Source: Cellulomonas sp. ACRRI (GTDB lineage Bacteria > Actinomycetota > Actinomycetes > Actinomycetales > Cellulomonadaceae). From it: 49,815 bases of DNA. Positions 31,203-40,782 of the stretch are shown piece after piece; the first letter of the stretch is position 1, and each line of letters opens with the position of its first letter. The notes beneath the pieces were generated by a model that saw nothing but the letters and a program-made list of their open reading frames with translations, had not been told where the DNA came from and did not search any database. Made by a program: the position numbers and the translations under genes. The stretch spans positions 1 to 49,815 of the forward strand of contig NZ_JAKRMS010000012.1 in NCBI RefSeq assembly GCF_022346185.1, read 5' to 3'.

Positions 31203-32855
31203 GTGCCGGAGCGGCGGCGCCGTGGGACGTCGGCGGGCACGGGCACTGCGCCCGCGCGCGGGCTCGAGACGTACCGGTCGATGCGCGACTTCGACCGCAC
31301 CGCCGAGCCCGCGGGGGCGGCGACGCCCGCCCCGACCGCGCCGGGTGCGCCCCGGCGGTTCGTGGTCCAGCGGCACCGCGCCCGGCGGCTGCACTACGAC
31401 GTGCGGTTCGAGGTCGACGGCGTCCTGGTGTCCTGGGCGGTGCCGCGGGGCCCGACCCTCGACCCGGACGCGCGGCGGATGGCCGTGCACGTGGAGGACC
31501 ACCCGCTGGAGTACGAGGACTTCGAGGGCGTGATCCCGGCGGGCGAGTACGGCGGCGGGGACGTCATCGTCTGGGACCGCGGCACCTGGGAGCCGCACGG
31601 CACCGACGACCCCGCCGCGACCATCGCCGCCGGGGAGCTGCACGCCGACGTGCACGGCGAGAAGCTGCGCGGCCGCCTGGTGCTGGTGCGCCGCGGCGGG
31701 CCGGGGGCGGACGGCAAGGAGCAGTGGATCCTCGTCCACAAGCACGACGAGCACGCGGTGAAGGGCTGGGACGCGGAGGACCACCCGCGGTCGGTGCTGA
31801 GCGGCCGGACCAACGACGAGGTGAAGGCCGATCCGGACCGGCTGTGGCGCTCCGACCTCCCGGCGGCGGAGGCGGCGGTGGACCTGCGGGCGCCGCAGGT
31901 GGACCCGCCGACCGACGACGAGCTGGCCGCGCTCGACGACCTCGGGCCGAACGGCGGGACCTGGGACGTGCACGGCCGGCGGCTCAAGGTGACGAACCTC
32001 GACAAGGTGCTGTTCCCGGCGCGCGACGGCGAGGAGCCGGTGACGAAGCGCGAGCTGCTCCGGTACGCCGCGCGGGTCGCGCCGGTGGTGCTGCCGTACC
32101 TGCACGGCCGCGCGCTCAACATGCACCGGTTCCCGCAGGGCGCCGGGACCGCGGGGTTCTGGCACAAGGAGCTGCCGACGCACGCGCCGGACTGGCTGCC
32201 GCGCTGGGACAACCCCGAGGCCGACTCCGGCGACAGCCGCACGTACCTCGTCGTCGACGAGCCGGCGGCGCTGATCTGGGCGGCGAACTTCGGGGCGCTG
32301 GAGTGGCACGCGTGGACGTCTCGCACCGACGCGCCCCGGAGCCCGACGTACGCGCTGGTCGACCTCGATCCCGGCCCGTCGACCGCGTGGGAGGACGTGC
32401 TGCTGCTGGCCCGGCTGCACCGGGACGCGTTCGAGCACCTGGGCGTGCGCGCGGTGCCCAAGGTGACCGGGCAGCGCGGCATCCAGATCTGGATCCCGAT
32501 CGCGACCGGCCCCTCCTTCGACGACACCCGCGCGTGGGTCGAGCGAGTCTCCCGCACCGTCGGCGCCGTGGTGCCCGACCTGGTGAGCTGGAAGTGGGAG
32601 GTCAAGGCCCGCGGCGGGCAGGCGCGGCTCGACTACACGCAGAACGCGATCAACAAGACGCTGGTGGCGCCGTACAGCCCGCGCGCCCGGGCCGGGGCGC
32701 CGGTGTCCGCGCCGATCACCTGGGACGAGCTCGACGAGCCGTGGCTGCGGCCGGACGCGTTCACGATCCGCACGGTGCTCGACCGGGTGGCGGAGCGGGG
32801 CGATCCGTTCCGGGCGCTGCTCGGGCCGGGGCAGGTGCTCCCCGCGCTGGGGTAG
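31203..32855 (+). CDS. LigD-like protein with PE and POL domains
   Basis: About 550 residues with two of the three LigD domains. The 3'-phosphoesterase (PE) domain covers about 45-200 (VQRHRARRLHYDVRFE, VHVEDHPLEYEDFEGVIP, AGEYGGGDV). The archaeo-eukaryotic-primase polymerase (POL) follows from about 270 (LKVTNLDKVLFPARDG, MHRFPQG, catalytic DLDPG, KVTGQRGIQIWIP, LDYTQNAINKTLVAPYSPR). The ATP-dependent ligase domain is absent. It should fill gaps and clean ends in bacterial non-homologous end joining, with the ligase encoded separately at 33404-34960. No Ku gene is in the window. GTG 31203 has GGGGAAGGGG upstream. Confidence 0.9.
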   Translation: MPERRRRGTSAGTGTAPARGLETYRSMRDFDRTAEPAGAATPAPTAPGAPRRFVVQRHRARRLHYDVRFEVDGVLVSWAVPRGPTLDPDARRMAVHVEDHPLEYEDFEGVIPAGEYGGGDVIVWDRGTWEPHGTDDPAATIAAGELHADVHGEKLRGRLVLVRRGGPGADGKEQWILVHKHDEHAVKGWDAEDHPRSVLSGRTNDEVKADPDRLWRSDLPAAEAAVDLRAPQVDPPTDDELAALDDLGPNGGTWDVHGRRLKVTNLDKVLFPARDGEEPVTKRELLRYAARVAPVVLPYLHGRALNMHRFPQGAGTAGFWHKELPTHAPDWLPRWDNPEADSGDSRTYLVVDEPAALIWAANFGALEWHAWTSRTDAPRSPTYALVDLDPGPSTAWEDVLLLARLHRDAFEHLGVRAVPKVTGQRGIQIWIPIATGPSFDDTRAWVERVSRTVGAVVPDLVSWKWEVKARGGQARLDYTQNAINKTLVAPYSPRARAGAPVSAPITWDELDEPWLRPDAFTIRTVLDRVAERGDPFRALLGPGQVLPALG

Positions 32856-32904
32856 CGGCGCCCGCCCCGCGCGCCCGCCGCCGCCGGGCCGCCGAGGAGG
32901 CACG

Positions 32905-32939
32905 AGATGCGGGGATCCCGGGCCGGGAATCCCGCATCT
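32905..32939. terminator. Bidirectional hairpin terminator
   Basis: AGATGCGGGGATCCC (32905-32919), a five-base loop, and GGGAATCCCGCATCT (32925-32939): a 15-base stem with one mismatch and one wobble. It lies between the LigD-like gene and the oppositely transcribed 54-residue gene and suits both. Confidence 0.75.
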
Positions 32940-32985
32940 GGCGCAGGCTCGGCGAGCGCGCGTGCGAGCGGGCGCGGCGCCGGTG

Positions 32986-33150
32986 TCAGTGCCGGCGGCG
33001 GGCTGCGGCGAGCGCGGCGAGCGGGCGGCGGTGCCGCGCCCGGCGCTCGGGGGCGTCGCCCCGGGCGGCCTGCGAGCGCCGGTGCTCGAGCCGGTGCTCC
33101 AGCTCGCGCTCCTGCTGGCGGTACACGACGAGGAACAGGTCGGGGTGCAC
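32986..33150 (-). CDS. Small basic protein (54 aa)
   Basis: Starts MHPDLFLVVYRQQERELEHR and ends in an Arg/Ala-rich tail (ALAAARRRH). GTG 33150 has a perfect AGGAGG five bases upstream, and 53 of 54 codons end in G or C, so it looks genuinely coding. A hydrophobic N-terminal stretch is followed by a charged helix with a QERELEHRLEHRR heptad-like pattern. Similar short unannotated proteins occur in Actinobacteria; I know of no function. Confidence 0.65.
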   Translation of the reverse strand: MHPDLFLVVYRQQERELEHRLEHRRSQAARGDAPERRARHRRPLAALAAARRRH

Positions 33151-33180
33151 GGGATCCTCCTGCACGGTACGGGTGGCGGG

Positions 33181-33255
33181 TCACGCCACCGGCTGGGTCG
33201 CCGCGGGGGAGGCGGTCGCGTCCTCGCGGCCCGTGGACCGGGGGTGGTGGTCCAC
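33181..33255 (-). CDS. Possible 24-residue peptide
   Basis: GTG 33255 with GGGAGG eight bases upstream opens a frame encoding MDHHPRSTGREDATASPAAT then QPVA; every codon ends in G or C. It would precede the 54-residue gene by 30 bases. Very short, and an overlapping ATG in another frame competes, so it is weak. The remaining bases to 33403 show no gene. Confidence 0.3.
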   Translation of the reverse strand: MDHHPRSTGREDATASPAATQPVA

Positions 33256-33403
33256 GGCTCCATCCTCCCGCGCGAGCACCCCGGCGAGCGCCTGACCTGC
33301 GGGTGGATCACCCGTCCGCACCGCGCGCGGCCCCGGCGCGAGGGGGTGTGGAAGGGACCTCGGTCCCGGGCGGCGGGTGGCCTCGGTTCGGGACCCGCGC
33401 GCC

Positions 33404-34960
33404 TCAGCCCGCGGAGCCGCCCGGCGCCGCCAGCGCCCGCACCGTGTCGATCGTGTCCGCCTCCGCCGCGGTCTTGTCGTCGCGGTACCGCAGCACCCGC
33501 GCGAACCGCAACGCCAGCCCGCCCGGGTACCGGGTCGAGCGCTGCACGCCGTCGAACGCGATCTCGACCACCTGCTCCGGCCGCAGCGTCACGGTCCAGC
33601 CGTCGTCGGCGACCTCGAGCTCCCGGAACCGCGCGGTCTGCCAGGCGAGCATCTCGTCCGTCATGCCCTTGAACGTCTTGCCGAGCATGACGAACCCGCC
33701 GTCGCCGTCCCGCGCGCCGAGGTGGATGTTGGACAGCGAGCCGACCCGCCGCCCGGAGCCGCGCTCGACGGCCAGCACCACGAGGTCCAGGGTGTGCCGC
33801 GGCTTGACCTTGACCCAGGCGCCGCCGCGCCGGCCCGCCTCGTAGGGCGCCGCGGCGTCCTTGACGATCACGCCCTCCTGCCCGGCGGCGACCCAGCCGG
33901 CGAACGCCTCCTGCGCGACCTCCGCGTCGGCGGTGACCACCCGCTCGACGGCGTGGTCCGGGGCGATCGCGTCCAGCACCGCCAGCCGGTCGGTCAGCGG
34001 GGCGTCGAGCAGGTCGGTGCCGTCGTGGTGCAGGACGTCGAAGAAGTACGGCCGCAGCGCGGTGGTGGCGGCGAGCTCGGCGTCCCGGGTGGCGCTGCGG
34101 GCGGCGGTCTCCTGGAACGGGCGCGGGCGGCCGTCGGGGCCGAGGGCCAGCGCCTCGCCGTCCAGGACGACCGCGCGGACCGGGAGGGCCCGGGCGACCT
34201 CGACGACCTCCGGGACCCGCGCCGTGATGTCGTCGAGGCTGCGGGTGTAGACGCGCACGTCGTCGCCGTCCCGGTGCACCTGGATGCGGATGCCGTCGAG
34301 CTTGGCGTCGACGACCACCGCCCGGCCGTCGAACCCCGCGACCGCCGCGGGGACGTCCGGCGCGGACGCCGCGAGCATGGGCCGGACCGGGCGGCCGACG
34401 GTCAGCCCGAAGGCGTCCAGCGCGGCCCGCGCCGCCTCGGGGGTGGGCGCGGCGAGCGCCGCCTCGGCGACCGGCTCGCTCCCGCCCGCCAGCATCGCCG
34501 CCCGCCGGACCGTCCCGACCGGCACGCCCGCCGCCTCGGCCACGGCGTCCAGCAGCAGCGCGTCGAGCGCGCCCTGCCGGACCTCCCCGGCGACGAGGCC
34601 GGCGAGGAACCGCTGCTCGCCGGCGGTGGCGGCGCCGAACAGGTCGGCCGCCAGCGCGGCCCGTGCGCCCGCCGAGCCCGGTCCGGAGAGCCCGGCCATC
34701 CGCTCGAACGCCGCGTCCACCGCGAGCACGTCCAGGGTCGGCTCCGCCGCGGGCGGCGGCAGGTCGCGCAGGGACCGCCAGCCGAGGCCGGTGCGGCGCT
34801 GCCGCAGCTCGCCCGCGAGGTACCGCGCGACGACGGGCACCTCCGCCGGGCCGGTGCGGCGGAGCAGGTCGACGAGCAGCGCCCGCTTGGCGAGGCGCGA
34901 GCGGGTCGCGGCCAGGCCCGCGCTGGTGGCGGCGACGTCGGCGAGCAGCACGTCCGTCAT
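33404..34960 (-). CDS. ATP-dependent DNA ligase (LigB type)
   Basis: 518 residues. It has an N-terminal helical DNA-binding domain ([18 protein letters not shown] onwards) and an adenylation domain with the nucleotide-accepting lysine in [15 protein letters not shown] (KxDG), then [29 protein letters not shown] and WVKVKP. The OB-fold ends with [14 protein letters not shown] and [13 protein letters not shown]. It resembles mycobacterial LigB more than the LigD ligase domain, but sits 0.5 kb from the LigD PE-POL gene in convergent orientation. ATG 34960 is preferred, as the family begins near this LLADV; there is no clear ribosome-binding site. The antiporter gene ends 34 bases upstream, so it may be co-transcribed. 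Confidence 0.9.
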   Translation of the reverse strand: MTDVLLADVAATSAGLAATRSRLAKRALLVDLLRRTGPAEVPVVARYLAGELRQRRTGLGWRSLRDLPPPAAEPTLDVLAVDAAFERMAGLSGPGSAGARAALAADLFGAATAGEQRFLAGLVAGEVRQGALDALLLDAVAEAAGVPVGTVRRAAMLAGGSEPVAEAALAAPTPEAARAALDAFGLTVGRPVRPMLAASAPDVPAAVAGFDGRAVVVDAKLDGIRIQVHRDGDDVRVYTRSLDDITARVPEVVEVARALPVRAVVLDGEALALGPDGRPRPFQETAARSATRDAELAATTALRPYFFDVLHHDGTDLLDAPLTDRLAVLDAIAPDHAVERVVTADAEVAQEAFAGWVAAGQEGVIVKDAAAPYEAGRRGGAWVKVKPRHTLDLVVLAVERGSGRRVGSLSNIHLGARDGDGGFVMLGKTFKGMTDEMLAWQTARFRELEVADDGWTVTLRPEQVVEIAFDGVQRSTRYPGGLALRFARVLRYRDDKTAAEADTIDTVRALAAPGGSAG

Positions 34961-34994
34961 CCTGCCGCCGACCACCGACACCCGCGAGCCCGGT

Positions 34995-36575
34995 TCACTC
35001 CGGGGAGAGCGCGCCGCGGGTCAGCCGGACCTCCTCCGCGTCGAGCTGCGCCTGCACCTCGCGCAGCACGATGTCGTCGATGGTCCGCTCGTCGCGCAGC
35101 CGCACCACCGCGGCGCGCTTGTGCGCGAGCACCGCCAGCCGCAGGGCGTCGAAGTCGGCCTCGCGCGGGCGGCCGTCCTCTGCGGGCCCGTCGCCGGCCT
35201 CCGCGAGCGCCTCCGCGTGCATCCGGTACTCGGCCTCCAGCTTCGCGACGACCTTCCCCTCCAGGCCGAGCCGCGCGGCCTCGGCCGGCAGCGCCTCCAG
35301 GGCCGCGCGGGTCGCTGCCTTCTCCGCGTGGTGCCGCTCGCCCTCGACGCCGTCGTCGGCGGGCAGCCGCGCCCAGCGCACGACGGCGGGCAGCGTGAGC
35401 CCCTGCACCAGCAGGGTCGCGAGGATGACGCCGCCCGTGACGAAGACGATCACGTCCCGCCCGGGGAACGGCGTGCCGTCGGCCGTGGTCTCGGGGACGC
35501 CGAGCGCCGCCGCGAGCGACACCGCGCCGCGGAAGCCGGCCCACGCCCCGGGCATCCGGTGCCGCCAGGAGACCCGGCGGGCGCGCTGCACCGCGCGGCG
35601 GTCGACCGCGCGGATCAGGTACGGCGTGGTGTGGAACCACAGCAGCCGGGTGCCGATCACGGCGCCGAACGCCGCGGCGGTCCAGCCCAGGGCCTCGACC
35701 AGGCCGGCCGACGACAGGCCGTCGGCGGCCGTGACGAGCTGCATGCCGACCAGCACGAAGAGCGCGCCGTTCAGCACGTGGCTGACCACGGCCCAGAACG
35801 CCTGCGACTGCACGCGCGCGGCCGCCGGGATGACGCGGGGCCCGCTCTGGCTGAGCAGCAGTCCCGCGACGACGACCGCCAGCACGCCGGACGCGTGCAC
35901 GAGCTCGGCGAGCAGGAACGCCGCGAACGGGGTCAGCACGCTGATGACGCTCTGCTGGATCGCCTCGTGCATGCGCTCCCGGAGCTGCACCGCGAGCCAC
36001 CACACCGCGACGCCGGCCGCCGCGCCGCCCAGGTAGGAGATCGCGAACCGCCCCGCGAGGTAGCCGCCGGTGACCGGCTCGGCGACGGCGTGCACCGCGA
36101 TCGCGTAGATCACCAGTGCCGTGCCGTCGTTGACCAGGCTCTCCGCGCGCAGGGTGGTGAGGGTCCGGCGCGGCATGCCGCGGGCCACGCCGGCGACGGC
36201 GGTGGCGTCGGTCGGCGCCAGCACCCCGCCGAGGATCCACGCCGGGCCCCAGTCCATCCCGAGCGCGTGCAGCACCACCGCCACGGCGCCGGCGGTCAGC
36301 ACCACGAGCAGGACGCTGACCAGGACGATCACGCGCAGGTTCGCCCGGATCTCGCGCAGCGACGTCGTGAGGCTCTCCCAGTACAGCAGCGCGGGGAGCA
36401 CGACGAGCAGCACCAGCTCGGGCGGGACGGTCAGCCCGCGGAACGCGGGCAGGAACCCCAGCGCGAGGCCGAGGACCAGCAGCACCAGCGGCGGGGCGAC
36501 CCGCCAGCGCCGCCCGAGCGCGGTCCCCGTGAGAAGCGCGAGCAGCACGACGACGATCAGCTCCAGCGTCAGCAC
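34995..36575 (-). CDS. CPA1-family Na+/H+ antiporter
   Basis: 526 residues with about 12 membrane helices in the first 400, then a charged cytoplasmic tail of about 120 residues with coiled-coil character ([36 protein letters not shown]). Signature motifs: [19 protein letters not shown] and [12 protein letters not shown], the ion-binding region of NhaP/NHE exchangers, and [15 protein letters not shown]. It exports sodium (or potassium) in exchange for protons. GTG 36575 has AGGAGG upstream. It is separated from the glycoside-hydrolase operon by a terminator hairpin. Confidence 0.9.
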   Translation of the reverse strand: MLTLELIVVVLLALLTGTALGRRWRVAPPLVLLVLGLALGFLPAFRGLTVPPELVLLVVLPALLYWESLTTSLREIRANLRVIVLVSVLLVVLTAGAVAVVLHALGMDWGPAWILGGVLAPTDATAVAGVARGMPRRTLTTLRAESLVNDGTALVIYAIAVHAVAEPVTGGYLAGRFAISYLGGAAAGVAVWWLAVQLRERMHEAIQQSVISVLTPFAAFLLAELVHASGVLAVVVAGLLLSQSGPRVIPAAARVQSQAFWAVVSHVLNGALFVLVGMQLVTAADGLSSAGLVEALGWTAAAFGAVIGTRLLWFHTTPYLIRAVDRRAVQRARRVSWRHRMPGAWAGFRGAVSLAAALGVPETTADGTPFPGRDVIVFVTGGVILATLLVQGLTLPAVVRWARLPADDGVEGERHHAEKAATRAALEALPAEAARLGLEGKVVAKLEAEYRMHAEALAEAGDGPAEDGRPREADFDALRLAVLAHKRAAVVRLRDERTIDDIVLREVQAQLDAEEVRLTRGALSPE

Positions 36576-36619
36576 GGCGCCTCCTGGGGGCGGTCGGGGC
36601 ACCGGTCGCCCAGGTGGCG

Positions 36620-36664
36620 GCCGGGTGGGACGGCACGAGGATGCTCGCGCCGTCCCGGCCCGGC
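36620..36664 (-). terminator. Terminator of glycoside-hydrolase operon
   Basis: GCCGGGTGGGACGGC (36620-36634) pairs with GCCGTCCCGGCCCGGC (36649-36664) apart from one small bulge, giving 14 bp, 16 bases past the GH1 stop. Confidence 0.7.
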
Positions 36665-36679
36665 AAGGGGGGGAGCGGC

Positions 36680-38164
36680 TCAGCCCGCCGCGACGGCGGC
36701 CGCGGCGCCCACCGGGTCGCCGCCCCCGGCGCCGCCCGGCGGCGGCAGCACGCCCGTGGTCGCGAGCCGCCGGTACCAGTGCCCCGAGTCCTTCACGGTC
36801 CGCGCCATCGTCGCGTAGTCGACGTGCACGATCCCGAACCGGCGCTCGTAGCCGTACGCCCACTCGAAGTTGTCCAGCAGCGACCACGCGAAGTAGCCCC
36901 GGACGTCAACCCCGGCGTCGAGCGCGGCGCCGACCGCGTCGACGTGCGCGTGCAGGTAGGCGACGCGGTCGGCGTCGTGCACGCCCCCGTCGGGTGCGAC
37001 GACGTCGGGGTAGGCCGCCCCGTTCTCGGTGACGTGCAGCGGGAGGTCGGGGCGGCGGCGGTGCAGGTCGACCAGCAGCTCGGTCAGCCCGGACGGGTCG
37101 ACCACCCAGCCCATCGCGGTCCGCGGGCCCGGCTGGTGCCGCCAGCGGACGCCCTCGACGAGGTTGGCGGGCGGCCGGGCCGCGCCCGCGGGCGAGGCCG
37201 CCTGCACGTCGGCCTCCGCGGGTGCGCCCCCGCCGGGCACCGAGCCGTCCGCCTCGACGAGCGCGGTCGTGTAGTAGTTCACCCCGAGCGCGTCCAGCCG
37301 CGTGCGGATCAGCTCCAGGTCGCGGTCGCGCACGAACGACCAGTCGGTCAGGTGCGCCGTCTCGGCGACGACCTCCTCCGGGTAGGCGCCGTCGAGCAGC
37401 GGCCCGAGGAACACCTCGTTCGCCACCCGGTCGAGCCGCGCCTTCGCGGCCCGGTCCTCGGGCGCCGCGGAGGCCGCCCGGTTGACCTGGAGGTTCAGCG
37501 TGATCGAGACCGGCGCCGCGTCCCCCGTGGCGGCGCGCACCGCGCGGGCGCCGAGCCCGTGCGCCAGGTTGAGCGTGTGCACCGCGGACAGCGCCCGGGC
37601 GGGGTCCTGCACGCCGGGGGCGTGCTCGCCGGACGCGTACCCGAGGTAGGCGGAGCACCACGGCTCGTTGAGCGTGGTCCACAGCGCGACGCGGTCGCCG
37701 AGCGCGTCCGCGACCAGGCCCGCGTAGTCGGCGAACCGCCACGCGGTGTCCCGCGCCGGCCAGCCGCCGGCGTCCTCCAGCGCCTGGGGCAGGTCCCAGT
37801 GGTAGAGCGTGACGACCGGGTCGATGCCGTGCGCCCGCAGGGTGTCGGCCAGCCGCCGGTAGAAGTCGAGCCCGGCCTGGTTCGCCGGGCCGCGGCCGGT
37901 CGGCTGCACACGGGGCCACGCCACCGAGAACCGGTAGGCGCGCAGGCCGAGGTCGGCCATCAGCGCGACGTCGTCGGCGAACCGGCGGTAGTGGTCGGTG
38001 CCGAGGTCGCCGGTGTGGCCGCCGAGCACCGCGCCGGGTGTCCGGGAGAACGTGTCCCAGATCGACGGGCCGCGGCCGTCCGCGTCGGTCGCGCCCTCCA
38101 CCTGGTACGCGGCCGTGGCCGCGCCCCAGACGAACCCGTCCGGGAACCGGCGCGCGCCGGTCAC
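36680..38164 (-). CDS. GH1 beta-glucosidase
   Basis: 494 residues, family 1 glycoside hydrolase. It begins [19 protein letters not shown]; the acid/base Glu is in [14 protein letters not shown] and the nucleophile Glu in HVTENGAAY. The sugar-binding [18 protein letters not shown] is near the end. There is no signal peptide, so it cleaves imported beta-glucosides such as cellobiose inside the cell. The last 20 residues are Gly/Ala-rich. GTG 38164 overlaps the GH2 stop by four bases (GTGA). It is the last gene of the operon. Confidence 0.93.
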   Translation of the reverse strand: MTGARRFPDGFVWGAATAAYQVEGATDADGRGPSIWDTFSRTPGAVLGGHTGDLGTDHYRRFADDVALMADLGLRAYRFSVAWPRVQPTGRGPANQAGLDFYRRLADTLRAHGIDPVVTLYHWDLPQALEDAGGWPARDTAWRFADYAGLVADALGDRVALWTTLNEPWCSAYLGYASGEHAPGVQDPARALSAVHTLNLAHGLGARAVRAATGDAAPVSITLNLQVNRAASAAPEDRAAKARLDRVANEVFLGPLLDGAYPEEVVAETAHLTDWSFVRDRDLELIRTRLDALGVNYYTTALVEADGSVPGGGAPAEADVQAASPAGAARPPANLVEGVRWRHQPGPRTAMGWVVDPSGLTELLVDLHRRRPDLPLHVTENGAAYPDVVAPDGGVHDADRVAYLHAHVDAVGAALDAGVDVRGYFAWSLLDNFEWAYGYERRFGIVHVDYATMARTVKDSGHWYRRLATTGVLPPPGGAGGGDPVGAAAAVAAG

Positions 38165-40725
38165 AGGGCCGCCTCGAGGTCGGCCTCGAGGTCCGGCTCG
38201 CCCGCGAGCGGCACCCCCCGCAGGTCGTTCGCCGACCGCAGCACCGGCGCCGCGGTCAGGTCCGCCGGGTCGAGCACGGCGTCGGTCGTCACGTGGAAGG
38301 TCGCCCGTTCGCCCGCCAGCAGCGTCACCAGCGCGTCGTCGACCCGCGCGTCCGCCGCGAGCCGGTCGGCGTGCAGGGTGACGTCGGCCGCGTACGACCG
38401 CGCGACGACCTCGACGCGGTAGCCGCCGGGCTCACGGACGGCCGTGGCCCGCACCGCGCCCGGGTCGAGCCGCAGGTCCACGTCCTCGACGAACGCGTGC
38501 GCCGCCCGGCGCTCGGCGCGGCCGTCCGCGAGCCGCGCCGCCAGGACCTCGCCCGCCGGGTCGCCCGGGGTCGCGAGGTCGGCGGGCAGGGGCAGGACGG
38601 CCACCGACCGCGGCGCCACCGCCACGGGCAGCCCGGCGGCCGCGGCGGTCACGCCGCCGAGCGTCTCGCGCCGCAGGTGCGCGGTGCCGGACCAGGGCGC
38701 GTCGGTGTCGTTGGTCGCGACCAGCACGACCCCGCCGTCGCGCGCGGCGAGGAACAGCGTGCGCGGGGCGCCGGCGGCGCGTAGCGCGTACCAGAGCGGC
38801 TTGGGCCGCTCGGCGGAGTCGACGGCGGCCCAGGACGTGACCGGCCAGCAGTCGTTGAGCTGCCAGACGACCCAGCCCGCGGTGCGCGGCCACCAGGCGC
38901 GGTAGTGCTCGACCGCGTGCCGGACGGCGCGGGCCTGGTTGAGCTGGGTCGCCCAGTGCCAGTCGGCGAACGCGCGCGGCACGCCGAGGTGCGGGGCCAG
39001 CCCGCGGTCCAGCTTGCCGTTGCCGTCCTCGGCCTTCTGGTGCACGAGGAACACCGGGTCCTCCTGCGGCTCGGGCGCGTCGGCGAGCGGGCCGCCGTCG
39101 ACCGCGTGCACCGACTCGACCAGCGTGCGCCACGCCGGCGGGCCCTGGAACCCGAACTCGGAGCAGAACCGCGGGATCTCCGAGCGGTACACCGTGTAGT
39201 CGACGCGGTTCCACACCTCCCACTGGTGGTGCGTGCCGCGGTCGGGGTCGTTCGGGTGCACGTCGGCCGGGTCGCGGCGCGGCGTGTACGGGCTGTTGGT
39301 GGCGTACGGCCGGGTCGGGTCGAGCTCGGCGAGCACGGCCGGGAACAGCTCCTCGGCGTACCACCGGCCCCAGGTCGCCTCCCCGAGCTGCGCCTTCCAG
39401 CCCCAGTCCTCGTGGCCCCAGACGTTCTCGTTGCCGCCGTTCCACAGCACCAGCGACGGGTGCGGCATGAGCCGCACGACGTTCTCCCGGGCCTCCGCCT
39501 CGATCTCGGAGCGCAGCGGCTCCTCCTCGGGATACGCCGCGCAGGCGAGCAGGAAGTCCTGCCAGACCAGCAGGCCGCGCTCGTCGCACGCCTCGTAGAA
39601 GTCCTCGGACTCGTAGATCCCGCCGCCCCAGACGCGCAGCAGGTTGAGGTGCGCGTCCGCGGCCTGGTCGAGCCGGCGCGCCAGGCGCTCGCGGGTGATC
39701 CGGGTGAGGAGGTGGTCGTCGGGGATCCAGTTCGCCCCGCGCACGGCGACCGGGCGGCCGTTGACCACGAGCGTGAACCGGGTGCCGTGCTCGTCGTCGG
39801 CGGTGTCGAGGGCGACCGACCGGAAGCCGACCCGGCGGCGCCAGGTGTCGAGCGCGGCGCGGTCGTCGCCGTCGGCCACCGCCAGCGTCACGTCCAGGTC
39901 CGCCAGCGGCTGCTCGCCGTGCCCGACCGGCCACCACACCGGGGCGCCCGGGACCGCGAGCTCGACCGCGGCCGACGAGGACCCCGCGGGCACGGTCACC
40001 GACGCCGACACCCCGAGCACCGCGGCGCGCACCGTCAGGGCCCCGTCCGGGAGGAGCCCCGAGCGCTCCACGTCCACGTGCACCGCGACCCGCCCGGTGC
40101 CGTCGGTGTCGAGCGTGACCAGCGGCCGCACCCGGGCGAGGCGGGCCACGGACCAGCGCTCGACCCGCACCGGCTTCCACAGCCCGGCGGTGCGCAGGTC
40201 CGGCCCCCAGTCCCAGCCGAACGAGCAGGCCATCTTGCGGACGAAGTTGTACGGCACCGGGCTGTACGCCGAGGGGCGGTCGCCCAGGGCGTCCCGCACC
40301 TCGTCGGCGTACGCGGTGGCGGACCGCAGGTCGACGGTGAGGGCGCGTGCGGCCCCGTCCGCCAGGTCCCGCACGTCGTACCGGTACGACCGGTGCATGT
40401 TCGCGGTCGTCCCGAGCACCCGCCCGCCCAGCGTCACGGTGCCGACGGTGTCGACGCCCTCCAGCACGAGGTCGACCCGCTCGCCGTCCGCGGCGGGCTC
40501 CAGCGCGAGCGCCCGCTCGTACCGCCAGTCCGTGCCGTGGAACCAGCGCACGGACTCCTCGTGCGCGTCCAAGTACGGGTCCGGGATGAGGCCGGCGGCC
40601 AGGAGGTCGGTGTGCACGGAGCCGGGCACCTCGGCGGCGAGCGCGCCCGCGGCGAGGACGGCGTCCGGCACGGGGCCGGCGGTGGCGGTGACGGTCCAGC
40701 CGTCGGCGAGGGTGTGGTGCTGCAC
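38161..40725 (-). CDS. GH2 beta-mannosidase-type glycosidase
   Basis: 854 residues. It has an N-terminal jelly-roll sugar-binding domain, an immunoglobulin-like domain, then a TIM barrel with acid/base Glu in [16 protein letters not shown] and nucleophile Glu in [14 protein letters not shown]. The WNGGNEN form and [19 protein letters not shown] place it with bacterial beta-mannosidases rather than LacZ. There is no signal peptide; it is intracellular. It probably trims beta-1,4-mannosyl units from imported oligosaccharides. GTG 40725 has GGGAG upstream, and a 57-base gap with short GCAGGGGTG repeats separates it from GH42. Confidence 0.9.
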   Translation of the reverse strand: MQHHTLADGWTVTATAGPVPDAVLAAGALAAEVPGSVHTDLLAAGLIPDPYLDAHEESVRWFHGTDWRYERALALEPAADGERVDLVLEGVDTVGTVTLGGRVLGTTANMHRSYRYDVRDLADGAARALTVDLRSATAYADEVRDALGDRPSAYSPVPYNFVRKMACSFGWDWGPDLRTAGLWKPVRVERWSVARLARVRPLVTLDTDGTGRVAVHVDVERSGLLPDGALTVRAAVLGVSASVTVPAGSSSAAVELAVPGAPVWWPVGHGEQPLADLDVTLAVADGDDRAALDTWRRRVGFRSVALDTADDEHGTRFTLVVNGRPVAVRGANWIPDDHLLTRITRERLARRLDQAADAHLNLLRVWGGGIYESEDFYEACDERGLLVWQDFLLACAAYPEEEPLRSEIEAEARENVVRLMPHPSLVLWNGGNENVWGHEDWGWKAQLGEATWGRWYAEELFPAVLAELDPTRPYATNSPYTPRRDPADVHPNDPDRGTHHQWEVWNRVDYTVYRSEIPRFCSEFGFQGPPAWRTLVESVHAVDGGPLADAPEPQEDPVFLVHQKAEDGNGKLDRGLAPHLGVPRAFADWHWATQLNQARAVRHAVEHYRAWWPRTAGWVVWQLNDCWPVTSWAAVDSAERPKPLWYALRAAGAPRTLFLAARDGGVVLVATNDTDAPWSGTAHLRRETLGGVTAAAAGLPVAVAPRSVAVLPLPADLATPGDPAGEVLAARLADGRAERRAAHAFVEDVDLRLDPGAVRATAVREPGGYRVEVVARSYAADVTLHADRLAADARVDDALVTLLAGERATFHVTTDAVLDPADLTAAPVLRSANDLRGVPLAGEPDLEADLEAAL

Positions 40726-40782
40726 GGGTGCTCCCGGGTGTCGCAGGGGTGGCTCAGGGTGGCGCAGGGGTGTCGCAGGAGG

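Noticed and set aside
32907-33845. 312-codon plus-strand frame after the LigD-like gene
   Set aside because: Its start lies inside a terminator hairpin, it runs antisense into the DNA ligase gene, and the composition is low-complexity Gly/Ala/Arg. The minus-strand 54-residue frame has better support.
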